DNA of 64,000 bases from Zymobacter sp047495495 (lineage in GTDB: Bacteria > Pseudomonadota > Gammaproteobacteria > Pseudomonadales > Halomonadaceae). The DNA lies in assembly GCF_047495495.1 (NCBI RefSeq), contig NZ_CP179930.1, forward strand, positions 1,054,001 to 1,118,000. Direction: 5' to 3'. Below, piece by piece: positions 17,879-28,100 of this stretch. The notes below the pieces were generated by a model. The model saw only the letters and a program-made list of their open reading frames with translations. It was not told the origin of the DNA and did not search any database. The position numbers were made by a program, and so were the translations under genes. Position 1 is the stretch's first letter. The number at the start of each line of letters is the position of its first letter.

Positions 17879-19219
17879 ATGGGTGCGTCCATGACAACTG
17901 CGACAACAATAGAGGCTGAGGCAAAAACGCCTGATGAAACACGCCGACTCAGTGCCGAGGACGCCAAGATTCTGGGGCTGTCTGCACTGGGCGGTGCGCT
18001 TGAGTTTTACGACTTCGTCATTTATGTCTTTTTTGCATCGGCGGTACAGACGCTGTTCTTCCCGGCTAACATGCCGGGCTGGCTGAGTATGCTGCAGACC
18101 TTTGGTATCTTCGCCATGGGGTATCTGGCGCGCCCGCTGGGTGGCATCGTGATGGCACACTTCGGTGACATGATCGGCCGCAAGAAAATGTTCATGTTCA
18201 GCATTCTGCTGATGGCGTTGCCGACACTCCTTATTGGGCTGTTGCCGACCTATGCCACGATTGGTTATGCCGCACCGGTATTGTTGCTGATCTTTCGAGT
18301 GTGCCAAGGGGCGGCCATCGGTGGCGAAGCACCCGGAGCGTGGGTATTCGTGGCCGAACATGCGCCGAAGCGTCATGTAGCGTTGGCTTGCGGTGCACTG
18401 TCGTGTGGGTTGGTGTTCGGCATCCTGATGGGCTCGATCGTAGTGGTGATCTGCGATGCGATCTACTCGCATGCGGACCAGATAACCTTGGGGATCTGGC
18501 GCTATCCTTTCCTGTTGGGCGGTGTATTGGGGTTGGTCACGTTGTGGTTGCGTCGCTATCTTCAGGAAACGCCGGTATTCGCACGTATTCAGGCACGCAA
18601 GGGAGCAGACAAGCGTCTGCCGTTGAAAGAAGTGCTGGCCAAGCACGGCAAGGCGGTCGGGTTGTCGATGTTGGTTACGTGGATGCTGACCGGGGTCGTG
18701 GTTGTTATTTTGTTGATGTTGCCGAACATGCTGCCGCGCCTCACGCATACATTGAGCGATGGCACCATGCACTTGGCTAACATGGTGGCCATTATCATGA
18801 CCTGTATCGGGTGCTTGATGTCGGGCTTTATGGCTGACCGTGTGGGCGAAGGACGAGCGCTGGCCACGTTCAGCGTGGGGGTGGCCGTCACCTTTACCGC
18901 GTTCTATGCTACGGCCATGTCGGGCTACAGTGACACCCTGCTGTTCGTGACCTATGCCTTGACCGGTTTCTTCGTTGGAATAATCGGCGTTATTCCTGCG
19001 TTGATCGTGCGCATCTTCCCGGCTGAAATTCGTTTCAGCGGCGTATCGTTCTCCTATAACGTGGCCTATGCGGTATTCGGCGGCGCCACCCCGATTCTGT
19101 TGACCATGGCCATCACCAAAATGACGTGGGCACCGGTAGTGTACATCTGTGCACTGAGCCTTATGGGTATCGTGATTGGTGCCGTACTGACTCGACAGGG
19201 CGTTCGTCGCTACATCTGA
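17879..19219 (+). CDS. MFS transporter, metabolite:H+ symporter (MHS) family, paralogue
   Basis: The 446 residues (447 codons with the stop) share blocks with the preceding transporter throughout: LSALGGALEFYDFVIYVFFAS, LQTFGIFAMGYLARPLGG, AHFGDMIGRKKMFMFSILLMALPTLLIGLLPTYA (here only part is needed to see it) and a closing FPAEIRFSGVSFSYNVAYA. The pair arose by tandem duplication and then diverged. An in-frame ATG at 17891 is an alternative start and would give MTTATTIEAE, similar to the MTTADAA start of its neighbour. Substrate unknown. Confidence 0.85.
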   Translation: MGASMTTATTIEAEAKTPDETRRLSAEDAKILGLSALGGALEFYDFVIYVFFASAVQTLFFPANMPGWLSMLQTFGIFAMGYLARPLGGIVMAHFGDMIGRKKMFMFSILLMALPTLLIGLLPTYATIGYAAPVLLLIFRVCQGAAIGGEAPGAWVFVAEHAPKRHVALACGALSCGLVFGILMGSIVVVICDAIYSHADQITLGIWRYPFLLGGVLGLVTLWLRRYLQETPVFARIQARKGADKRLPLKEVLAKHGKAVGLSMLVTWMLTGVVVVILLMLPNMLPRLTHTLSDGTMHLANMVAIIMTCIGCLMSGFMADRVGEGRALATFSVGVAVTFTAFYATAMSGYSDTLLFVTYALTGFFVGIIGVIPALIVRIFPAEIRFSGVSFSYNVAYAVFGGATPILLTMAITKMTWAPVVYICALSLMGIVIGAVLTRQGVRRYI

Positions 19220-19269
19220 GGCATGGCGCTATATAGGGCCACCCCCTCTTGCGTTATTGCCGTAGTATG

Positions 19270-19303
19270 AGCGCGCTTATCCTTTGGATAAGCGCGTTTT
19301 TTA
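19270..19303 (+). terminator. Terminator after the second MHS transporter
   Basis: GCGCGCTTATCC, a TTT loop, GGATAAGCGCG and then TTTTTT. Confidence 0.93.
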
Positions 19304-19424
19304 TGTGTCTATATGTATGTGTGTGCCGTGGTATGTACCGTGTGTGCTGCACGGTCATTTTCTGTTTCCGAGAGCGCTGAGCCGCTTATGCTGTTCTACG
19401 ATCGGAGCGCCGTATTTAGAGACT

Positions 19425-19531
19425 GTTTCATAACCTGAGTGATTACTTTTGCCCTTTCGACAATAGACGGTTTCTACCGCAATGTGTGGTTTGAAGTCCC
19501 TTCAACGACATAGGTATTGGGGTTATGAAAC
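19425..19531. repeat. MITE-like element with 11-bp terminal inverted repeats (copy 1)
   Basis: GTTTCATAACC at 19425-19435 and its perfect reverse complement GGTTATGAAAC at 19521-19531 bound a 107-bp unit. The whole unit recurs inverted at 39294-39400 with roughly 80% identity. It encodes nothing recognisable. It could be a miniature inverted-repeat transposable element or paired ends of a lost insertion sequence. Confidence 0.6.
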
Positions 19532-20017
19532 ATGCTCCTAACATGACCTCTCCCATCTGATCATCGGCGGCATGCTGGCCGCACTGATCGGTATGGCACG
19601 CTGTTCTGTTAGCCGCATCGTGAGCTATCGGCATGCTGTAGTGATTGCCGTTTCCCCATCGTGTTTTGCATCGTCAATGAGCCCCGTTACTTCTCGGTCG
19701 CGTTTCTCCTCTTTTTAAAGAATACCCATCGTCGGTGCTGTGCAGACAGGCATGTAAGCGCCGTTAGGCTCTCTCTTATTCTGCGGTCTTCCTTCACGCC
19801 AGCGGCCTTTCCATCACACCGTTGAGTGAGATTATTGAACACTTGCTTAAGGGCATGACGCCTTTGGGCGGCATTGCGGGCGGTGAGACAACTCGGCTTG
19901 AAGCAAGATGCCCTTTTGTTCTTATACTGTCCTAAGAAAAGATACGCTGTGGTCGAGCGGGAGTGCTCGGCCTGTTCTTATTCGCCATCCCTTAGGACAA
20001 TTAGGACAGGAGCTGTC

Positions 20018-20818
20018 ATGGACGTGACGCTGAAAGGTAAGAACGCGCTAGTAACGGGTGGAAATCGTGGCATCGGGGCGCAGGTGGTTCATGCACTGGC
20101 CGCCGCAGGGGCCAATGTCGCCATGCATTGTCGTACGCCCCACGAAGGAGCCGAAGCGATGGCGGCCGAGCTGTCCGAGCAGTATGGCGTCACAGTGCGC
20201 GAAATTGTCGGTGACTTTTCCGATCCCGCCAGCATTACCCAAGTGTTCGAGCAGTTCGACACGCTGTTTCCGCAGATCGATATTCTGGTCAACAATGCTG
20301 GCTACGAGAATACCTATGCGCTGGAAGAGCTACCGCTGGAAGCTTGGCAGGGGTTGCTGCAGGTCAACCTGACCGCACCATTCCAGTGTGCACAGCAGGC
20401 CGCGCTGCGGATGAAGAAGAGTGGCGGCGGGGTGATCATCAATATGCAGTCGATCCACGATGAAGTGATGCGCAAGGGGGTATCTCACTACAGCGTTGCC
20501 AAAGCGGGGCTGAAAATGCTGACGCGCGCCGCTGGGGTCGAGTGGGGCGAATATGGCATTCGCGTGGTCGGGGTTAGCCCGGGGGCGATCGAAACCGATA
20601 TCAACCGTGACGATATCGAAAAGACCGGGCGTGATAAGTACCACGCATGGATTCCTGCCGGCTTCGTCGGCGTTACCGATGACATTGCGGATCCGATCGT
20701 TTTTCTCTGTTCCGAACATGCGCGCTATATCACCGCCACGACGCTTTACATCGACGGTGGCTACAGCCAGAACGTAGTGCGCTACGACGAGCGCAAAGAC
20801 CACGCGGTTGATGAATAG
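20018..20818 (+). CDS. Short-chain dehydrogenase/reductase (glucose 1-dehydrogenase-like)
   Basis: It is a 266-residue classical SDR. The cofactor loop TGGNRGIG is at 13-20, NNAG at 92-95, and the catalytic Ser145, Tyr158 and Lys162 (YSVAK) follow. IDGGY near the end is the usual C-terminal SDR signature. The ATG at 20018 follows AGGACAGGAG; the frame is open 48 codons upstream but the Rossmann fold begins here. The sequence is closest by eye to the glucose/3-oxoacyl dehydrogenase group; the substrate is not determined. Confidence 0.85.
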   Translation: MDVTLKGKNALVTGGNRGIGAQVVHALAAAGANVAMHCRTPHEGAEAMAAELSEQYGVTVREIVGDFSDPASITQVFEQFDTLFPQIDILVNNAGYENTYALEELPLEAWQGLLQVNLTAPFQCAQQAALRMKKSGGGVIINMQSIHDEVMRKGVSHYSVAKAGLKMLTRAAGVEWGEYGIRVVGVSPGAIETDINRDDIEKTGRDKYHAWIPAGFVGVTDDIADPIVFLCSEHARYITATTLYIDGGYSQNVVRYDERKDHAVDE

Positions 20819-20847
20819 CCCTTTCTGAGCCTGATCGTTGTTCCCTC

Positions 20848-20879
20848 AAACCGAGTGGCATTATCGCGCTCGGTTTTTT
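20848..20879 (+). terminator. Terminator after the SDR
   Basis: AAACCGAG pairs with CTCGGTTTTTT after a 15-base loop that can itself pair in part. Confidence 0.8.
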
Positions 20880-20995
20880 CGTGGCGATGTTAAGCTATGG
20901 GAACGTGGCTAATGTGTTGTTACCGGATTGCGATGACAATGTGGGTGTGACCGCTATGCCATCTTCGGTTTCCTTCCCTTCGGCAGCAGGTGCCT

Positions 20996-23900
20996 ATGTT
21001 TTCGGTTATTCATGCCAACCATATCGAGGATTTGCGCGATCTGGCGCTGTCGCTGGTCGAACGCGAGCCGCTTTCACCGCTGGAAGACGATGTCTTTCTG
21101 GTGCAGTCCAAGGGGATGGCGCAGTGGCTGCGCATCTGCATCGCCGAGCGGGAAGGGGTTGCGGCATCGCTGGCTTTTCCGCTGCCGTCGGAATTCATCT
21201 GGCAGGCCTATCGCGCCGTGCTGGGGGATGCAATTCCCAAACGCTCACCGTTCGATCGTAAGGCGCTGGTGTGGCGCTTGATGCGCCTGCTACCGCAGCT
21301 GGTCGATGAGCCCGTATTTGCGCCGTTGGCGACCTATCTGCGTCGCCATGAGCATGTCAGCGACACGACTTCGCATCAGCGTCTTCACCAGCTGGCCGAG
21401 CGTCTCGCCGATCTGTACGACCAGTATTTGCTGTACCGCCCCGACTGGATGGCAGCGTGGGCATCCGATCGTACCGAGCAAACGGCTATTCGACTGGATG
21501 ACGACCAGCGCTGGCAGCCGGTGCTGTGGCGCATGCTGCTCAATGACGTTACCCCGGAAGAACGTACCTTTCACCGTGCGTGGGCGCACCGCCGCTTCCG
21601 CGAGCGGGCGGCTGAGCTGACCGAGCGGCCGGCCGGCATTCCTCGTCGCATCTTCATCTTCGGTATTTCCAGCCTGCCGTGGCAGATTCTGGAGGCGTTG
21701 CAGGCCATCGCTTCGGTGACCGACATCTACCTGTTGGTAACCAACCCGTGTCGGTTCTACTGGGGCGATATTGTAGGCGAGCGCGAGGCACTGCGGCGCG
21801 AGACCCGGGCGCTGGCACGTGCGCGCCATCAGCCGCATCCTGAGCTGGAATCGCTTGCGCCCGATGAGCTGCACCTGCGTGCCAATCCGCTATTGGCGGG
21901 GTGGGGCGCACAGGGACGCGATTTCATTGCGGCACTCTATGAGTTCGAAACCGAGCAGGGTTTCGATCTCGATCACGATATCTTCCTAGACTGGGCTTCC
22001 GGGCCCGATGCGTCACTGTTGCAGCAGCTTCAGCAGGATATTTTGGATATGGCGCATCCGCGTGAGCGGTTGGACACCGGCCATGGCCCGCGTTTGTTGG
22101 CACTGGATGACACCTCGGTGCAGTTCGTGTCGGCGCATTCACCGCTGCGTGAAGTCGAGATCCTGCGTGACCAACTGCTGGCGGCGTTCGAGCAAGATTT
22201 GACGCTGAAACCGCGTGATATCGTGGTGATGGTGCCGGAGATCGACCGCTATGCGCCGCTGATCGACGCGGTGTTCGGTCAGTACGACCGTTCCGATGCT
22301 CGCTGGATGCCTTATAGCATTGCCGACCGCAGAGCCTCGCGGTCTCACCCTCTGCTGGTGTGTGCCCTGCAGTTGCTTGATCTGCCCGAACGGCGGCTGA
22401 CGGTCAGTGAGCTGCTGGACTGGCTGGACATTCCGGCCTTCCGTCATCGCTTTGGTATCGACGCCAGTGCGCTGCCGCGTATCGCGCGCTGGGTGACGGG
22501 CAGTGGTGTGCGTTGGGGGTTGAATGAGGCCCATCGCGAGCTGTTGGGACTTCCTGCGCTCGCCAACAACACCTGGCGTTTTGGGCTAGAGCGAATGTTG
22601 CTGGGTTACGCCGTGGGCGGTGAAAGCCAGGCCGCAGGCGAGGCCTTTGCCGACATTGAGCCATACGATGAGATTCAAGGGCTGGATGCCGAGTTGGTCG
22701 GGCGTCTGATTGATGTGACCGATACCCTTGACCGCTTTGCCGAGCAGATGGCCGAACCATGCCCGCCAACCCAGTGGGCAGAGCGGCTGGCACACCTTTA
22801 CGATGCCGTGTTTGCACCGCGCACGGCAGAAGAATTCGATATCCGTCAGCGCCTGACGCGTGCCGTGTACGATTGGTTGGATCAGTGCGACAGCGCGAGT
22901 TTCGGTGAACCGATAGCGCTGTGCATCGTGCGTGCCGCGCTGAGCGATATCATTGACGACGACGGTCTAGCACCACGCTTTCTGGGCGGTAGCATCAACT
23001 TCGCTACGCTGATGCCGATGCGTGCCATTCCGTTCCGCTACACCTGGCTGCTGGGCATGAATGACGGCGACTATCCGCGTACGCGCCCAGCGCAGGACTT
23101 CGACCTGATGGCGGTCTACCCGCAACCGGGGGATCGCTCGCGGCGCGATGATGATCGCTACCTGATGCTGGAGGCGTTGCTGGCAACGCGTACACGCCTG
23201 ACCTGTTCGTGGGTCGGACAGGACCAGCGCGGGGGAAGCCCGCGTTCGCCGTCGATCCTGATCAGCGAGTTGCGCGATGCGATCGCGCAGGGCTGGCGTT
23301 TGCCCGGTGATGCTGAGCATCCCTATGAACCGGATACGGGCGAGCATGTGCTTGACTGGCTGACTCAGCAGCACCCACTTCAGCCGTTCTCGCACCGCTA
23401 TCTGGAAGGCCGCGAACCACAGCTGTACACCTATGACGAGCACTGGGCCGCGGCACTGAACGTGGCACGTCAGCCGTTGCCGCCGAAGGAAGCGCATACG
23501 TTGCCACCTGCACCGCTGGCCGATAGCCAACTGTCACAGGACGGACTGCTGCGCTTACTGCGTTCACCCTCCACGCTGTGTCTGGCGGCACGGCTGAGCG
23601 TTCACTACCGCGAGCCAGAGGTGGATGAGGAAGACGCCGAGCCCTTCACACTGGACAATCTTCAGGTTTTCGACTTCAAGCGGCGCTTGTTGGAAGGGGC
23701 GCGAGCGGGAGAGCCACTTGAGACGGCCGTCGCCAGAATGCAGCGGGCAGGGCAACTGCCACTGCTGGGGTTCGGCGATGCGCTGGTGCGCGGCATGCTG
23801 CCGCGACTGGCCGTACAGCTCGACCGCTGGCAGCAGGTACAGCAGGGGTTGGTGACGCTGGAGCGTCAGCTGCTGCGCTGGTCGTGGCAGGACGCTCTTG

Positions 23901-24502
23901 GGCAGACACGCTGGCTTGAGGCGGTGTTGGAAGGACTTCAGCAAGATGAAGACGGGCAGCTGCACTGCTGGCAGATCGCGCCAGCCCACTATGGCGACGT
24001 ATTCTCACGCCAAGGGCTGCCCGTACTGCAGAAACCGCATCGCCTGTTCGAGAACGAAGTGAAAGCGCTGCTGGCCAGCCTAGCGACAGGGCGGTCAGTG
24101 CGCCCCGGCTGGGTGTTCGAAGACCGTGTGCTGCGCTTGCCTGCCATTACCCCGTTGGCTGCCGAACAGCAATTGATCGAGTGGCTTGCCGTGATGGAAG
24201 AGGGCTGGCAGCGGCCACTGCCGGTGGATCGCTCGTTGGCGTTTACCTACCTCGATGGCAGCGCGCCCGAGCAGGATACGCTGGCGGCGGATGACCCACT
24301 CTGGCAGCCGTGCCGCGATCGCTATGAAGAAGAGACTTTCTTGGGCGATCAACGCCGTGCGCCGCTGCGCGATCAGCATCCGGTGCTGGGCGAGCTGTGG
24401 CCGACCTTTGATGATCTGCTGGTCGATGGATTTGCACCGCTGAGCCGTCGCCTGTACGGCCCGCTGGTCGCGCGTCTGGCCGATGCCGAGCAGCATCTGT
24501 AA
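20996..24502 (+). CDS. recC: Exodeoxyribonuclease V gamma subunit (RecC)
   Basis: It is the Chi-recognition subunit of RecBCD, which processes double-strand breaks. The product has 1168 residues (E. coli 1122) and starts with FSVIHANHIEDLRDLA, the family N-terminus. LVQSKGMAQWLRICIAEREGVAAS and RYTWLLGMNDGDYPR in the middle are diagnostic. ATG at 20996 is preferred over the GTG two codons earlier. It is followed after 52 bases by ubiX and then recBD on the same strand. The ptrA gene that separates recC and recB in E. coli is absent. Confidence 0.95.
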   Translation: MFSVIHANHIEDLRDLALSLVEREPLSPLEDDVFLVQSKGMAQWLRICIAEREGVAASLAFPLPSEFIWQAYRAVLGDAIPKRSPFDRKALVWRLMRLLPQLVDEPVFAPLATYLRRHEHVSDTTSHQRLHQLAERLADLYDQYLLYRPDWMAAWASDRTEQTAIRLDDDQRWQPVLWRMLLNDVTPEERTFHRAWAHRRFRERAAELTERPAGIPRRIFIFGISSLPWQILEALQAIASVTDIYLLVTNPCRFYWGDIVGEREALRRETRALARARHQPHPELESLAPDELHLRANPLLAGWGAQGRDFIAALYEFETEQGFDLDHDIFLDWASGPDASLLQQLQQDILDMAHPRERLDTGHGPRLLALDDTSVQFVSAHSPLREVEILRDQLLAAFEQDLTLKPRDIVVMVPEIDRYAPLIDAVFGQYDRSDARWMPYSIADRRASRSHPLLVCALQLLDLPERRLTVSELLDWLDIPAFRHRFGIDASALPRIARWVTGSGVRWGLNEAHRELLGLPALANNTWRFGLERMLLGYAVGGESQAAGEAFADIEPYDEIQGLDAELVGRLIDVTDTLDRFAEQMAEPCPPTQWAERLAHLYDAVFAPRTAEEFDIRQRLTRAVYDWLDQCDSASFGEPIALCIVRAALSDIIDDDGLAPRFLGGSINFATLMPMRAIPFRYTWLLGMNDGDYPRTRPAQDFDLMAVYPQPGDRSRRDDDRYLMLEALLATRTRLTCSWVGQDQRGGSPRSPSILISELRDAIAQGWRLPGDAEHPYEPDTGEHVLDWLTQQHPLQPFSHRYLEGREPQLYTYDEHWAAALNVARQPLPPKEAHTLPPAPLADSQLSQDGLLRLLRSPSTLCLAARLSVHYREPEVDEEDAEPFTLDNLQVFDFKRRLLEGARAGEPLETAVARMQRAGQLPLLGFGDALVRGMLPRLAVQLDRWQQVQQGLVTLERQLLRWSWQDALGQTRWLEAVLEGLQQDEDGQLHCWQIAPAHYGDVFSRQGLPVLQKPHRLFENEVKALLASLATGRSVRPGWVFEDRVLRLPAITPLAAEQQLIEWLAVMEEGWQRPLPVDRSLAFTYLDGSAPEQDTLAADDPLWQPCRDRYEEETFLGDQRRAPLRDQHPVLGELWPTFDDLLVDGFAPLSRRLYGPLVARLADAEQHL

Positions 24503-24554
24503 GCGGCCACGCCCTTAATTCGCTATCCCTGAAAGAACAAAGGAACTGCTGTTG

Positions 24555-25133
24555 ATGACCGCCACTTCCCCCTTGCGCTTGATCGTCGGTATTTCGGGTG
24601 CCTCCGGCATCTGCTACGGCGTGCGTCTGCTGGAGCGCCTGCAGGCACTGCCCATCGAATCTCACTTGGTTATGTCGTCGGCGGCCAAACAGACCCTGGC
24701 GCTGGAAACTGATCTGAGTGTGGCTGAGGTCGAAGCGCTGGCTGACGTCGTGCATCACGAACGCTCGATCGGGGCCTCGATCGCCAGCGGTTCATTCCGC
24801 ACTATGGGCATGGTGGTGGCACCTTGCTCAATGCGTTCGATGTCCGATATCGCCGCAGGGACGACGTCCACGCTGTTGACCCGCGCCGCGGATGTGGTGC
24901 TGAAGGAGCGCCGCCGCCTGGTACTGATGGTGCGTGAAACGCCACTGCATACCGGTCATCTGCGCCATATGACCCAGCTGTCTGAACTGGGGGCGATCAT
25001 TGCGCCACCGGTGCCCAGCTTCTATGCACGTCCCGAAACGCTGGATGACATGATCGATCATACCGTCGGGCGTATGCTCGACCTATTCGATCTGGATGTG
25101 CCCGGCGTTCATCGCTGGAATCCGCGCGGCTGA
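24555..25133 (+). CDS. ubiX: UbiX-type flavin prenyltransferase
   Basis: It makes prenylated FMN, the cofactor of UbiD-type decarboxylases, for example in ubiquinone synthesis. The 192 residues carry the flavin-binding GISGASGICYGVRLLE at 12-27. The SIASGSF and VVAPCSMRSMSDIAAG blocks and RRRLVLMVRETPLHTGHLRHM complete the UbiX/Pad1 signature. It is embedded between recC and recB with 52- and 36-base gaps, so it probably shares their transcript. No ubiD partner is in the window. Confidence 0.93.
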   Translation: MTATSPLRLIVGISGASGICYGVRLLERLQALPIESHLVMSSAAKQTLALETDLSVAEVEALADVVHHERSIGASIASGSFRTMGMVVAPCSMRSMSDIAAGTTSTLLTRAADVVLKERRRLVLMVRETPLHTGHLRHMTQLSELGAIIAPPVPSFYARPETLDDMIDHTVGRMLDLFDLDVPGVHRWNPRG

Positions 25134-25169
25134 GGCCGTGCTGCTCCTTTATCTACTGCCGAGGCGCAC

Positions 25170-28100
25170 ATGACGCAACCGCTTGATATCCCGACGCTGT
25201 CCTTGCGTGGCCGCTGTTTGATCGAAGCCAGTGCCGGTACCGGCAAGACCTTCACTCTGGCGGCCCTTTACGTGCGGCTGGTGCTGGGGCACGGCGGCGA
25301 AGCTGCCTTCGTCAAGCCGTTGATGCCGCCGGACATACTGGTGGTGACCTTTACCGAAGCGGCGACGGATGAATTGAAGAACCGTATTCGCCAGCGGCTG
25401 CGTGATGCACGCGATGCGTTGCTGGGCCACAGTACGCCTGATCCCGTGCTGAAAACGATCCTCGATTCGTTGCCGGAAGGGCAGCAGACCCGCAATGCGC
25501 TGCGGCTTGATCAGGCTATGCGCATGATGGACGATGCTTCCATCTTCACCATTCACGGGTTCTGCCAGCGCATGCTGAAACGGCATGCGTTCGACAGTGG
25601 GACACCGTTTCAAGCGGAGCTGCTGGCTGATCCTCAGGCACTGTTCGATCAGGAGCTGGAAGACTACTGGCGGCGCGAGTTCTATCCACTGCCGGCCGAT
25701 GCGCAGGCGCTGGTACAGCAGTGCTGGGCAGGACCGCAGGCACTGGGCGATAGACTGCGGCCGCTGCTGGCCAGCGGACGTCCTCAGCCGTTGATTTGGC
25801 AAGACCAGCCTATTGATGCACCCGCGTCGCTGCGTGAGGTGTTGCTGCCCGCGCTTCATGCACAGCAGCGGGCCGCCGAGGCGCTGGCCGCGGCACGGGC
25901 TGCCTATCAGGACGATGTGCTAGTACTGCTGCGCGAGGGGATAGAAAGCGGTCAGCTGAAAAAGAACCAGTTCAAGCTTGAACAGCTGGAAAGCAAAGGG
26001 GAAGCGCTGGCGCAATGGGCCCAGAACGGCGGTGAATGGCCGGCCACGTTGCTAATGACCAGCGGTGAGGCGTGGTGCAGTGCGGCGCGACTCGCACAGG
26101 CGACCAAGAAGGGGGGCACGCCGCCGCAGCATCCATTCTTCAATGCACTGGATGCGTGGAGCGATGCCCGTTGCCGCAGTGATGACTATCCGCTGGAAGC
26201 ACTGATGCTGGCTCATGCTCGCGATGGACTGGCCGCAGCGCTGATGAGGCGCAAGCAGGCCGATGGGGTCTGGGACTTTGACGACCTGCTGAATGCGCTG
26301 GACGATGCGCTGCAGGGGCCGATGGGTGGGCGGCTGGCTAAGCGCATTCGCACCGAGCTGCCCGTAGCGCTGATCGACGAATTTCAAGATACCGATGAGG
26401 TGCAGTACCGTATCTTCGATCGACTGTACCCCGCGCGTGAGCATTATCAGGACGCCGATACCGAGTTTGCCGGTGCAACAGCACTGCTGCTGATCGGCGA
26501 CCCCAAGCAGGCGATCTATGCGTTCCGCAATGCGGACATCAACACCTATCTGCGCGCTCGTCGCGATATCACTACCCGCTACACGCTGGCGCGCAACTTC
26601 CGTTCGTCACAGGTCATGGTCGATGCGGTTAATCGCCTGTTCTCGGCTGCTGATGAACCCTTCCGCCACCCCGATATTCCGTTCGTGTCAGTTGAGGCGC
26701 AAGGGCTAGACGAAGTGCTGGAACAGCAAGGTGAACCTGCGCCCGCACTGGGGTGCTGGTTTCCTGACAGCGACGATTTCATGCGCAGCGGTGAATACAG
26801 CCGCACGATGAGCGATGCCGCGTGCCATGATATTTGGCAGCTTCTGCATGACAGTCAGCTTGGTAGTGCGGGCTTTCGTCAGTCAGATGGCGTGTTGCGT
26901 CCCGTGCGTCCAGCCGACATTGCCGTGTTGGTGCGTACTGGGAGCGAAGCGCGTCGGGTGCAGGAAGCGTTGCGCAAGGTGGGCATTCGCAGCGTCTACC
27001 TGAGCCTGCAGCGTTCGGTATTCCAGACCCGCGAAGCGTTCTGGCTGTTGCAGCTGCTGGAAGCGGTGGCCCACCCGCATGACGATGGCTGCATCCGTAG
27101 CGTTATGGGCACTCGTCTGATGAGCGATAGCCTGGATGAAGTGGCGCACCTGATCGACGATGAACTGCGCTGGGAGCAGCTGACCGAGCAGTTTGATACG
27201 TTCCACCGTGACTGGCAGCAGGTGGGAGTACTGGCGATGGTGCGGCGGATCATGCAGCACTTCGATATCAGTGCACGTCTGCTACGGCGCAGCGATGGCG
27301 AGCGCAGCCTGACCGATTTCATGCATCTGGTCGAGTTGACCCAAACCGCCAGCCAGCAATTGGACGGTGAACTGGCCGTACTGCGCTGGTTGCATCGCGC
27401 ACTGGCGGCGCGCTTCGACAGTGATATGGACCCTGAGTCGCTGGTGCAGCGTCTTGAAAGTGACGATGCGCTGGTCAAAGTCATCACTATCCACAAGTCG
27501 AAAGGGTTGGAATACCCCATTGTTTATCTGCCCTTCGTCTGTGATTACCGCCCTGAAGCGGGTAACAAGCATCAGGCGTGCACCGTAACCGGTGATGATG
27601 GGCGCAGAAGCGTGGCCTACGAGGCGACCAGTGCGCTGTGGGAACGGGCAGATCAAGCGCGCCTTGATGAGAATATCCGCTTGCTGTACGTCGGGCTTAC
27701 CCGCGCGCGCCATGCCTGCCGTCTTGGCGTTGCACCGCTGTTCAAGGGACGCAGTCGGCCGAGCAGCAATGAAACCACGCTGGCGTTGAGCGCGTTGGGC
27801 AACCTGCTGCTGCGCGGTGCCGAGCGCCAGGTGACGGGTAAGGACATGGAGCAGTTGCTGGACGGTACCGCCGTGCGGGAGCGCCTACAGGCGTTGTGCG
27901 AAACACCCACCTTCGTGATGCTGCCACTGCCAGCTCCTTTGCCTGCTAACGCACTGTTGCAGGAGGCGCCACCCTCCACCGCGCTAGAGGCGCGCTCCTT
28001 CTCCGGTGATATTGATCGCCGCTGGTGGATTGCATCGTATTCTGCGCTGGTACGTGATCTGCACGGCGAAGCGCCGCTTGACCCTGACGGTCAGGCGGGC

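Larger units (their letters stand above)
19220..20017. other. Gene-poor gap between the second transporter and the SDR
   Basis: It contains a terminator and the IR-bounded repeat element listed separately. The remaining 500 bases show no supported gene. Confidence 0.55.

Noticed and set aside
19443..19634. Minus-strand frame across the MITE-like element, partly matching a frame in the second copy
   Set aside because: The shared peptide arises from the DNA similarity of the two copies; frames diverge and break outside the element.
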